A stretch of 64,000 nucleotides of DNA, from NCBI GenBank assembly GCA_964022665.1, contig CAXIDF010000015.1:1-64000 (forward strand), in the 5' to 3' direction. Under the pieces are notes generated by a model. The model did no database searches and was not told where the DNA came from. It was given only the letters and a program-made list of their open reading frames with translations. Each line of letters opens with the position of its first letter. Within the stretch, counting starts at the first letter, position 1. Below, piece after piece: positions 34,833-42,503 of the stretch. This DNA comes from Haliea sp964022665 (GTDB lineage: Bacteria > Pseudomonadota > Gammaproteobacteria > Pseudomonadales > Halieaceae). The position numbers and the translations under genes are program-made.

Positions 34833-37160
34833 CTAGAAGTTGTACCGTGCAGTCACGCCGAATGTGCGCTGGGGCACCAGGTTGATTTGCGTGTAGGATC
34901 CGCCGCTGAGTGCCAGGTCGTACTGGTCCGGGCCCTGTTGGTAGTTGACCGTTTCATCATCCAGCAGGTTCTTCGCAAATACCGAGACATCCCAGCTGGC
35001 ATCCGCACTGCGCCAGCCGGCGTACAGGTTGAAGATGCTGTAGGAGTCGAAACTCTCACGTACGGCCCCGATACCGGCTGAGGCTTCCGTATTCAGGCGT
35101 TCATCGGTGAACTTGTACAAACCGCGCAGGTAGACCTCAGTGGAGTCCAGCGGCCAGGTGTACTCGGAGTTGAGTGACAGGGACAGTTCGGGCTCGCCAC
35201 CGATGGGGTCGCCTTTGATGTCACAGGACCCGAGCACTTCGCCGGGCTCGCGCTGGTTGCAGGGTTTGGTTGCACCATCGTCCCACTCACCTTTGGCGTA
35301 GCTGAAGCTGGCACCGGTAACCCATTGCTCTGTGATCAACAGCCGACCGTCAAATTCGACACCGTAGGTGGTGGCGTCGCCGTTAAAGATGAAGCCGCCG
35401 ACGATGTCGACCGGGGCCCCGGCGTCGTCCAGCACCTGGATACCGCGTGTGAAGCCGATGTAGCCGTCGAACTGCTGGTAATACACGGCACCGTTCAACG
35501 TCGCGCGGCCATCGAGCAGGCGGCTCTTGAAGCCTACTTCAATCGCGTCGCTGGTCTCTTCATCGTGTAACAGGTCGTCTTCGCCATTGGGCAGGAATAC
35601 CACATTGGGGCTTGGCGTGATGGAGATGCCGCTGGGGCGATAGCCGCGGTTGTAGGCACCGTAGACCGAAACATCGTCATTCAGCGCGTAGCGCAGCTTG
35701 ACTGAGCCGGTCACGGCCGTTTCGTCGGCACTCTGGTTGCGCTCGGATACGCCTTCAATCGGGAAGGCCGCTGCGATACCTTGTTCGACGAGGCCCGAGA
35801 TAGGCGCCAGAGCGGGCGGCAGATAGTTCAGCGAATCATAATCAATGGTGCTCGCACGGAAGCGATCGTAATCGGTCCAGCGTAAACCTACTTCCAACTG
35901 CAAGGCGTCGGTCAGGTAGAACGTGTTAAACGTGAACGCGGCCAGTTCTTTGCCGTTGACCGGCAGAACGCCTGAGCTCAGGAAAGAGATTTCCAGTCCG
36001 TCGGTAAGCGTAGTGTTGCTGCTGAACTGCGTCGTCGTGTTCTGTTCGTTGTAGTAAACGCCGACGATATAATCCCAGAAGTCATTGCCCGAGGAGCTGA
36101 GGCGGAACTCCTGGGAATAGCTCTCCACCGCGGTCAGCGTGTTCTGGTGTGTCAGGGCTTCCGGGTTGGTGACGTAGTGCGCGCGGTCGTTTTCAGTACC
36201 GGCCGGCTTATCCGAGTTCTGGTAGGCGGTCACTGAAGCCAGCTCGAGATCGCCCACGGTCCAGTTCACCAGCAGGTTGGCGAGGTCGTATTTGATTTCA
36301 CCAAAATTGTTGTATTTGCCCAGTGCAATTCTGTCATCGTCATTCAGCGTGGGGCGTTCGCCGAGGGTATCTACACCGGAAACCGCTTTGCTGTCCTCGA
36401 TGTAGCGATCGAGATACTGCCATACCAGGGTGACATCGAGATCATCACTGGGCAGCCAGTTTGCCGTGATTCGACCGGATTTTGCTTCGGCTTCCGGGTC
36501 GTCCAGTCCGCTGGTGATGTTGTTTACATCACTGGAATTGTTGGTGTCGTAAACCCCGGCAACGCGCACGCCGAGTTTCCCTTCGATCAGCGGGCCTGTC
36601 CAGGCGGCCTGTGTGTTCAGGCCGTCGTTGTCGCCGACGGTCATCTGCACATAGCCATTGGTTTCAAACAAATCCGGGCGGCGTGTGATGATGTTGATGG
36701 CACCGGCCGGTGACGTCGCACCCTGCAGCGTGCCCTGGGGGCCGCGCAAAATTTCCACGCGTTCGAGGTCGTACAGCTGGGTAAACGCATTGTCTGCCCG
36801 CACAATGCCTGAGTTCCAGTAGACATCAACGGCACTGGCAGCGCCGGCTTCCGGGTCGATGCTGATACCGCGCATAGAGATATTGGAGTTGCGCGCGTTG
36901 GGCGCCGACAGGGTTACACCGGCGGTTTGTTGTTCCAGGTCAATGAAACTGAGGGCGGAAAAGCGTTCAATGGCTTCACCGGTCACCACGTTGACGGTTG
37001 CGGAGATATCTTGCACCAATTCGGTGCGCTTTTGTGCCGTAACGATGATCTCTTCGAGCTGCATCTGCGCCAGAGCGGGTGTTGTGGCCATGGCGACGGC
37101 TACTGCGAGTACTGTATTCTGTGTGTTCAGGCAGGATCTGCCCGTGCTGTGTTGTTTCAT
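34833..37160 (-). CDS. TonB-dependent receptor (paralogue 1)
   Basis: Outer-membrane active transporter of 775 aa. A signal peptide ends near TTPALAQMQ, followed by a TonB-box-like LEEIIVTAQKR. Then come the plug domain (SNISMRGISIDPEAGAASAV, ERVEILRGPQGTLQGATSPAG, NIITRRPD) and a 22-strand barrel ending in ARYNF, the terminal aromatic required for assembly. It is the same length as the receptor at 38906-41233 and largely identical to it in the plug, so the two are tandem duplicates around an MBL-fold hydrolase. The substrate is likely a bulky organic compound rather than a siderophore, judged by context. Confidence 0.93.
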   Translation of the reverse strand: MKQHSTGRSCLNTQNTVLAVAVAMATTPALAQMQLEEIIVTAQKRTELVQDISATVNVVTGEAIERFSALSFIDLEQQTAGVTLSAPNARNSNISMRGISIDPEAGAASAVDVYWNSGIVRADNAFTQLYDLERVEILRGPQGTLQGATSPAGAINIITRRPDLFETNGYVQMTVGDNDGLNTQAAWTGPLIEGKLGVRVAGVYDTNNSSDVNNITSGLDDPEAEAKSGRITANWLPSDDLDVTLVWQYLDRYIEDSKAVSGVDTLGERPTLNDDDRIALGKYNNFGEIKYDLANLLVNWTVGDLELASVTAYQNSDKPAGTENDRAHYVTNPEALTHQNTLTAVESYSQEFRLSSSGNDFWDYIVGVYYNEQNTTTQFSSNTTLTDGLEISFLSSGVLPVNGKELAAFTFNTFYLTDALQLEVGLRWTDYDRFRASTIDYDSLNYLPPALAPISGLVEQGIAAAFPIEGVSERNQSADETAVTGSVKLRYALNDDVSVYGAYNRGYRPSGISITPSPNVVFLPNGEDDLLHDEETSDAIEVGFKSRLLDGRATLNGAVYYQQFDGYIGFTRGIQVLDDAGAPVDIVGGFIFNGDATTYGVEFDGRLLITEQWVTGASFSYAKGEWDDGATKPCNQREPGEVLGSCDIKGDPIGGEPELSLSLNSEYTWPLDSTEVYLRGLYKFTDERLNTEASAGIGAVRESFDSYSIFNLYAGWRSADASWDVSVFAKNLLDDETVNYQQGPDQYDLALSGGSYTQINLVPQRTFGVTARYNF

Positions 37161-37208
37161 ATTATGCTCAACTCTATTCCGTGTCGTTTACAGCCATATC
37201 AGGCGCCA

Positions 37209-37244
37209 GCAGCTGCCTGTTACTGAGTAGTGGCAGGCAGCTGC
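37209..37244. other. Long hairpin in the leader of TonB receptor 1
   Basis: An 11-bp perfect inverted repeat, GCAGCTGCCTG and CAGGCAGCTGC, with a 14-base loop. On the plus strand the loop can pair further through two G-U pairs and ACT/AGT, giving a 16-bp stem closed by GAGU. It sits between the MBL gene and the receptor start at 37160, so it may act as a terminator or leader structure. No T-run follows. Confidence 0.6.
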
Positions 37245-37266
37245 GGAGATAGTAAGTCGGCGACGG

Positions 37267-37298
37267 AAAAAAGTACACGCCTGTAAAAAAATACACGC
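37267..37298. repeat. Direct repeat AAAAAA(G/A)TACACGC upstream of TonB receptor 1
   Basis: Two 14-bp copies, AAAAAAGTACACGC (37267-37280) and AAAAAAATACACGC (37285-37298), differ at one base and are spaced 18 bp centre to centre. They could be regulator half-sites. Both contain TACAC, also part of the element found at 41356 and 51621. Confidence 0.6.
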
Positions 37299-37362
37299 AT
37301 AGCTCTATATTTGAATGCAGTTTTGTGCCATGCAATGGGTCTTAGAGGGCCTCGCATTGCCG

Positions 37363-38835
37363 CTATTTCTGCCGCGAACGTTCGCGTGCTGCCGTCATCT
37401 GGTCGAGATAGGTCAGCATTTCCATGGTGTTCGCCTGTGGATCCATGATGCGCGCGCGGTAGACATCAAACACGAGCTGCTGCACGTCAGCATCATTCGG
37501 TCTGGCGTAGAACAGCCAGTCCGTCAGGTGCGAGGCAAGGCGGATATCCTCCTGCAGCAGTTTGCGTGCCTGCGCCGTGATGACGGAAATATTGCCGCCC
37601 GCCAGGCCGATTATCATTTCACCCTGGTCTTCCATGCTTGCAGGTGACCAGTTGGACGGTATGTCGTCCCACCAGCCGGTGTATTGCTTCATCACCATCT
37701 TGGAGATATCTGCCACTGTGACGTACTGCACGTTGAGCGTGGGGTGGGTCGCAAGGTGTTCTGGCAGTTGAATGTTCTGGAATATCTGCTCTTTGCGTTT
37801 GCCGGCGTTCAGCCCGGCAATCGTGTAGTCCACAATGTATTCCAGCGCTTCGGCAAGGACGCCGAAATTCTCGCCAATTTCTGCCGGGTCGCGAATCGCG
37901 GCGCCGTGCGCCGGTAGCAGCACCGAGGGCTGAAGCGCCGCCATTTCCCGCAACGCGACCGCCCACTCTTCGACGTAACGCTGTACCCGCTTGCCGTTGC
38001 CTGCGTTGGGCAGGAAGCCTTGATAGTAGTCTGCGCTTGCCAGTGCGCCGCGGCCGGGAACCCACACATAAAGCTGGTCGTCAGTTTCACCGCGGTGATG
38101 TTGCAGTACAAACGTCTCCCCGCCGATGACCAGTTCCAGGCGATCGTCGAAGTAGCGGGTAGGCCAAACGAAGTCGGACTCGCGCGCTGGCAACTGATCT
38201 GGTGGTTGGCTCATGTACTTGGCGAGCGATCCGCGCAGCCGTATGTAACGCTCGAAGCGAGGTTTCAGGTCACGGTGCGCAATGATGTCTGGCTGTTCGC
38301 CCGCCTCCATGATGGCCCAGGTGCCAAACGCGTGATCCACGTGGCCGTGGGTGTAGATGATGGTGTGAATCGGTGCGTCTGTGATGGAGCGGATCGCTTG
38401 CAAGATGGCTGGGCCTGCCGGCCCCATGCCGGTATCTACCAGCACAACACCCTCGTCCGTAACAAAGAAAGCGGCGTTCACAATCGGCATGCGAATGAGA
38501 TAGCTGCGTGGCGCAACCTCTTCGACACGGGTCTTATCTAGCACGTCCTCTATCGCGTCCTGCTTTCGGCCGAACATGTTCTGGGATGCGGGCAGGGAAT
38601 TCTCTCCGCCGAATGCGCCCCCCTCAGCTATGCGGCCGATGATGCTGGGGTTTTCTGCCAGTACCAAGGTGCGTGTGTCGAGGTCGGCTGCGCTGGCAAC
38701 GATTTCGATAGTATCTCGCTTCACGCTGTTGAGCGTGTCGCGTGTGTTCTGTCCGAATTGAGAATCGGAGAGTGACAGTCCGACGGTAAATGCAGCGCCT
38801 GCGACCGCCGTCAAAATAAGTGCTTGCTTGATCAT
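37363..38835 (-). CDS. MBL-fold hydrolase, alkylsulfatase-like, exported
   Basis: Metallo-beta-lactamase-fold enzyme of 490 aa with an N-terminal signal or anchor (ALILTAVAGAAFTVGLSL). The dinuclear zinc motif is complete: H163-G-H165-V-D167-H168 (YTHGHVDHAFGTW), a further HHRGETDD and LLPAHGAAI. Downstream, YIVDYTIAGLNAGKRKEQIFQNIQLPEHL resembles the alkylsulfatase dimerisation domain of SdsA1-type (type III) sulfatases. It lies between two paralogous TonB receptors on the same strand, which suggests it acts on the imported substrate. A lactonase or other esterase activity is also possible. Confidence 0.75.
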   Translation of the reverse strand: MIKQALILTAVAGAAFTVGLSLSDSQFGQNTRDTLNSVKRDTIEIVASAADLDTRTLVLAENPSIIGRIAEGGAFGGENSLPASQNMFGRKQDAIEDVLDKTRVEEVAPRSYLIRMPIVNAAFFVTDEGVVLVDTGMGPAGPAILQAIRSITDAPIHTIIYTHGHVDHAFGTWAIMEAGEQPDIIAHRDLKPRFERYIRLRGSLAKYMSQPPDQLPARESDFVWPTRYFDDRLELVIGGETFVLQHHRGETDDQLYVWVPGRGALASADYYQGFLPNAGNGKRVQRYVEEWAVALREMAALQPSVLLPAHGAAIRDPAEIGENFGVLAEALEYIVDYTIAGLNAGKRKEQIFQNIQLPEHLATHPTLNVQYVTVADISKMVMKQYTGWWDDIPSNWSPASMEDQGEMIIGLAGGNISVITAQARKLLQEDIRLASHLTDWLFYARPNDADVQQLVFDVYRARIMDPQANTMEMLTYLDQMTAARERSRQK

Positions 38836-38857
38836 GATGATATTACCTTGGCAACCG

Positions 38858-38893
38858 GCACCGCCCGGCTGTCGTTTTCCAGCCGGGCGGTGC
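38858..38893. terminator. Strong 14-bp hairpin between TonB receptor 2 and the MBL gene
   Basis: Perfect inverted repeat GCACCGCCCGGCTG (38858-38871) and CAGCCGGGCGGTGC (38880-38893) with an 8-base loop. It lies in the 70-bp gap between two same-strand genes. Without a T-tract it could be a partial terminator or a 3' RNA stabiliser that favours the receptor message over the downstream genes. Confidence 0.75.
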
Positions 38894-38905
38894 GGATCTG
38901 AGGGT

Positions 38906-41233
38906 CTAGAAGTTGTAGCGAGCGATCACGCCAATGGTGCGTTCCGGTACCAGGTTGACCTGCGTGTAGGAGCCACCGGTGAAGGCCAGGTCATATTGAT
39001 CCGGCCCTTGCTGGAAACTGACGGTATCGTCATCCAGCAGGTTTTTCGCGAATACTGAAACGTCCCACGTGGCATCTGCACTGCGCCATCCGGCGTAAGC
39101 GTTGACGATGCTGTAGGCATCAAACGACTCACGTACGTCGCCAATCCCCGCGGAAGCCTCTGTGTTCAGGCGTTCATCGGTATATTTATACAGGCCGCGC
39201 ACGTACAGTTCAGTTTCCTGCAGTGGCCAAGTGTATTCAGACGTCAGTGACAGCGAGAGCTCGGGCTCGCCCCCAATCGGGTCGCCCTTGATATCACAAA
39301 AGCCGAGGACCTCGCCGGGTTCGCGTTGATTGCAGGGCTTGCTGGCGCCGTCATCCCATTCGCCCTTTGCGTAGCTGAAGCTGGCTCCGGCAACCCATTG
39401 TTCGGTAACCAGCAGCCTGCCATCAAACTCGATGCCGTAAGTGGTGGCATCGCCATTGAAGATGATGCCACCGGTCAGGTCCGTCGGCGCACCCTCGTCG
39501 TTCAGTACTTGAACGCCGCGGGTAAAGCCGAGGTAGCCATCGAATTGTTGATAGTACAGCGAGCCGTTCAAAGTGGCACGGCCATCGAGCAGACGGCTCT
39601 TAAAGCCAATCTCGATGGCATCGCTGGACTCCTCGTCGTGCAACAGGTCGTCCTCGCCATTTGGCAGGAAGACGACATTGGGACTGGGCACGATGGAGAT
39701 ACCGCTGGGGCGATAACCGCGGTTGTAGGCACCGTACACCGAAATGTCGTCACTCAGGGCGTAGCGAAGCTTGACGGAGCCGGTGACCGCCGTTTCTTCA
39801 CTGCTCTGGTTGTCTGGCGATATCGCCTCAAGAGGGAAACTGGCCGCGATGCCGGCCTCGATCACCGGCGCGATAGGGGCAAAGGCAGGCGGCAGGTAAT
39901 TCAGTTGGCCAAAGTTTACCGTTGCGGCCCGGAACCTGTCGTAATCGGTCCACCGCGCGCCTATCTCCAGTTGCATGGCATCGCTGAGGTAGAAGGTGTT
40001 GAAGGTGAACAGCGCGAACTCTTTGCCGTCCACAGGGAGCTCGCCATTGGTGGTGAAGGAAATCTCCTGACCATTGGTCAGCGTGCTGTTGGCGTCAAAT
40101 TGGGTGGTCGTCTTCTGATCGTTGTAGTACACACCCACAATGTAGTCCCAGAAGTCGTTGCCACTCGAGCTGAGGCGAAACTCCTGGGAAATACTCTCGG
40201 TGCGGGTGCGCGAGTTCTGGTGCGTCAGGGCCTCGGGGTTGGTGATGTAGTGTGCCCGGTCATTTTCTGTGCCCGCATACTTGTCCGAATTCTGGTAGGC
40301 GGTAACGGAGGCAAGCTCAAAATCACCCAGGCTCCAATTGACCAACAGATTGGCGACATCGTATTCAAGTTCGCCAAAGTTGTTGTACTTGCCGAGCGCG
40401 ATGCGGTCATCGTCGCGCAGCGATGGGCGCTCTCCCAAACCGTCAACACCGCTCATGGCCTTGTTGTCGTCTATGTCGCGGTCCAGGTACTGATAAACCA
40501 GATTGATGTCGAGATCATCGACGGGCAGCCAGTTGGCACTGATGCGGCCCGACTTTGCCTCGCCCTCAGGGTCATCGAGTCCGCTGGTGATGTTGTTCAC
40601 ATCGTTGGCGTTGTTCGTGTCGTAGACGCCTGCGACGCGCACGCCGAGCTTGCCTTCAATCAGCGGTCCGGTCCACGCGGCCTGCGTATTCAGACCGTCG
40701 TTGTCACCTGCAGTCACCTGCACATACCCGTTGGCTTCGAAGAGGTCTGGGCGGCGCGTGATGATGTTGATTGCGCCGGCCGGCGATGTCGCGCCCTGCA
40801 GCGTTCCCTGAGGTCCACGCAGTATTTCCACGCGCTCGAGGTCGTACAGCTGCGTAAACGCAACGTCCGGACGTACGATCCCCTGGTTCCAGTAAACATC
40901 AACGGCACTGGCGGCGCCTGCCTCGGGGTCGATGCTGATACCGCGCATGGAGATGTTGGAGTTCCGCGCGTTGGGCGCGTTCAGCGTGACACCGGCGGTT
41001 TGCTGCTCGAGGTCGGTGAACGTCAGGGTGGAAAATCGTTCGATGGCGTCGCCTGTCACAACATTGACCGTGGCCGAGACGTCCTGCAGCAGCTCTGTCC
41101 GCTTCTGCGCAGTAACGATGATTTCCTCGAGCTGCAGTTGCGCGATTGAGGGAGCTGCAGCAACCGTAACGGCCATCGCGAGCAGGGTTTTGCGTACGTA
41201 CATAGGGGGCGTAATCCCGTGATCTGTTTTCAT
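38906..41233 (-). CDS. TonB-dependent receptor (paralogue 2)
   Basis: 775-aa outer-membrane transporter with signal peptide ending near AAAPSIAQLQ, TonB-box-like LEEIIVTAQKR, a full plug (SNISMRGISIDPEAGAASAV, ERVEILRGPQGTLQGATSPAG) and a barrel closing with ARYNF. Nearly every block matches paralogue 1; differences cluster in predicted extracellular loops. That suggests related but different ligands, or a shifting specificity. It is divergent from the Rieske oxygenase, with a shared control element between them. The order receptor 2, MBL, receptor 1 fits one transcript with internal hairpins. Confidence 0.93.
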   Translation of the reverse strand: MKTDHGITPPMYVRKTLLAMAVTVAAAPSIAQLQLEEIIVTAQKRTELLQDVSATVNVVTGDAIERFSTLTFTDLEQQTAGVTLNAPNARNSNISMRGISIDPEAGAASAVDVYWNQGIVRPDVAFTQLYDLERVEILRGPQGTLQGATSPAGAINIITRRPDLFEANGYVQVTAGDNDGLNTQAAWTGPLIEGKLGVRVAGVYDTNNANDVNNITSGLDDPEGEAKSGRISANWLPVDDLDINLVYQYLDRDIDDNKAMSGVDGLGERPSLRDDDRIALGKYNNFGELEYDVANLLVNWSLGDFELASVTAYQNSDKYAGTENDRAHYITNPEALTHQNSRTRTESISQEFRLSSSGNDFWDYIVGVYYNDQKTTTQFDANSTLTNGQEISFTTNGELPVDGKEFALFTFNTFYLSDAMQLEIGARWTDYDRFRAATVNFGQLNYLPPAFAPIAPVIEAGIAASFPLEAISPDNQSSEETAVTGSVKLRYALSDDISVYGAYNRGYRPSGISIVPSPNVVFLPNGEDDLLHDEESSDAIEIGFKSRLLDGRATLNGSLYYQQFDGYLGFTRGVQVLNDEGAPTDLTGGIIFNGDATTYGIEFDGRLLVTEQWVAGASFSYAKGEWDDGASKPCNQREPGEVLGFCDIKGDPIGGEPELSLSLTSEYTWPLQETELYVRGLYKYTDERLNTEASAGIGDVRESFDAYSIVNAYAGWRSADATWDVSVFAKNLLDDDTVSFQQGPDQYDLAFTGGSYTQVNLVPERTIGVIARYNF

Positions 41234-41345
41234 ATTATCGTCAGCTCTCTTAATAATTATCGGGGTTTAGGCGCTGGGTACGCGAGGCGCGGACGTACCG
41301 TGTGCGGGGAATAATCTTAAGCGTGTCGCCCGAAGAAGTATATAG

Positions 41346-41379
41346 TTGTATATGTATACACAAGTGTTACTATAATTGT
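41346..41379. promoter_or_regulatory. Divergent promoter/operator region A (TonB receptor 2 / Rieske oxygenase)
   Basis: The plus strand has TATAAT (41371-41376), with TTGTAT (41346-41351) 19 bp upstream. ATACACAAGTGTTAC (41356-41370) abuts the -10 box. It contains the inverted repeat ACAC-AA-GTGT. The same 15 bp, followed by ATAATTGTT in both places, occurs at 51621-51635 in the other divergent region of this island. On the minus strand TTGTGT and TATACT are 15 bp apart, a possible receptor promoter. The island's TetR protein is the obvious candidate binder. Confidence 0.65.
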
Positions 41380-41446
41380 TGTTCACGGCCTGGTGTCTCG
41401 ATAGACGCCACGGCTTCTGCCTTGTGTGATTGCCGGAGTAATGCCC

Positions 41447-42433
41447 ATGTCCCGTTTCCCGTTCCCCATCCCTCACGGCTGGTTTGGCCTGTGCTTCAGT
41501 CACGAACTCGCGCCCGGTGACGTGCGCAAGGTAAAGCTGGCCAACCGTGACTTTGCGGTTTTTCGTACGGAAAGCGGTCGTGCTGCCGTGCTGGATAACT
41601 ATTGCCCGCACCTTGGCGCCCCACTGGATCAGGGCACGGTGCAGGGTGAGAACATTCGCTGCCCCTTTCATCACTGGCAGTTTGATGGCGACGGCGCGTG
41701 TAAAGATGTGCCGTACGCCAAACGTATTCCGGAGCGCGCCGTTGCGGAGAATGTCCCCCTGCTTGAAGTCAATGGGATGGTGCTCGGTTGGTATCACCCG
41801 GAAGGCCGTGAGCCCTATTTCGAGATTCCGGCGGTTGACGGGCTGAATGGCGATCAGAAGTGGCATGCCCTGGAGTATATGGAGATCGAGTTGCCGACCT
41901 GCATTCAGGAGATCTCCGAGAATGATGTTGACCAGGCACACTTCACGTATCTGCACCGCATGCCGGCCTTCGAGGAGACAGAAACCGTTATTGACGGGCC
42001 CATCAAGCGCACTGCGTCACAAATGGACCTGCCGGACGACTTTGTTTCCGAGGCCGTTGCCAGTGCCAAGGGTGCCGCGCATTTGCTTACCCGCACCAGT
42101 CACGGGCCGGGTGTTACGGTGGTGCACGGCACCGGTTTTTCCAGCTTGAAAGGTAACGGCGCAGGCGAGTTTGTTCTGCTGAACATCGCGACGCCCATCG
42201 ATGACGAAACGACACTGCTGCGCTGGACCATGGGCGTCACCACGAATATCGCCGATGAAGATGATCTGGGCCCGTCACTGCTGTACGGATTCAAGACCGG
42301 CGTCAATGACGATATCCCCATTTGGCGCGACAAGATCTATAGGGCGGACCCCGTGCTGTGCGATGGCGATGGCCCGATCAACAAGCATCGCAAGTGGACA
42401 CAGCAGTTCTACGACATGAAGAAAGCCGGCTAG
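41447..42433 (+). CDS. Rieske non-heme iron oxygenase, KshA/cholesterol-desaturase-like
   Basis: Terminal oxygenase of 328 aa, started at ATG 41447 because GGAG lies 8 bases upstream; ATG 41441 and GTG 41426 are worse placed. The Rieske cluster ligands are C53-x-H55 (NYCPHLGAPL) and C72-x2-H75 (CPFHHW). The mononuclear iron motif is N159-x2-D162-x2-H165-x4-H170, and DIPIWRDKIY near the C-terminus likely gives the last aspartate. Overall layout (start FPFPIPHGWF, DIPIW) resembles steroid 9-alpha-hydroxylase KshA and DAF-36-type sterol desaturases more than benzoate-type dioxygenases. No ferredoxin or reductase gene is nearby. Confidence 0.85.
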   Translation: MSRFPFPIPHGWFGLCFSHELAPGDVRKVKLANRDFAVFRTESGRAAVLDNYCPHLGAPLDQGTVQGENIRCPFHHWQFDGDGACKDVPYAKRIPERAVAENVPLLEVNGMVLGWYHPEGREPYFEIPAVDGLNGDQKWHALEYMEIELPTCIQEISENDVDQAHFTYLHRMPAFEETETVIDGPIKRTASQMDLPDDFVSEAVASAKGAAHLLTRTSHGPGVTVVHGTGFSSLKGNGAGEFVLLNIATPIDDETTLLRWTMGVTTNIADEDDLGPSLLYGFKTGVNDDIPIWRDKIYRADPVLCDGDGPINKHRKWTQQFYDMKKAG

Positions 42434-42449
42434 TCGCTGTCTCCGTGAA

Positions 42450-42466
42450 GCCCGGCTCTGCCGGGC
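42450..42466. other. Intergenic hairpin after the Rieske gene
   Basis: GCCCGGC-TCT-GCCGGGC, a 7-bp perfect stem with a 3-base loop, in the 70-bp gap before the secreted-protein gene. It has no T-tract and is probably a transcript-stabilising or attenuating hairpin inside an operon. Confidence 0.55.
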
Positions 42467-42503
42467 AAGTATTCGATAAGAACAAAGAAGAGGTGTAATC
42501 GCC

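Noticed and set aside
39326..41149. 607-codon open frame on the plus strand
   Set aside because: It is antisense to TonB receptor 2, whose plug and barrel motifs are complete.
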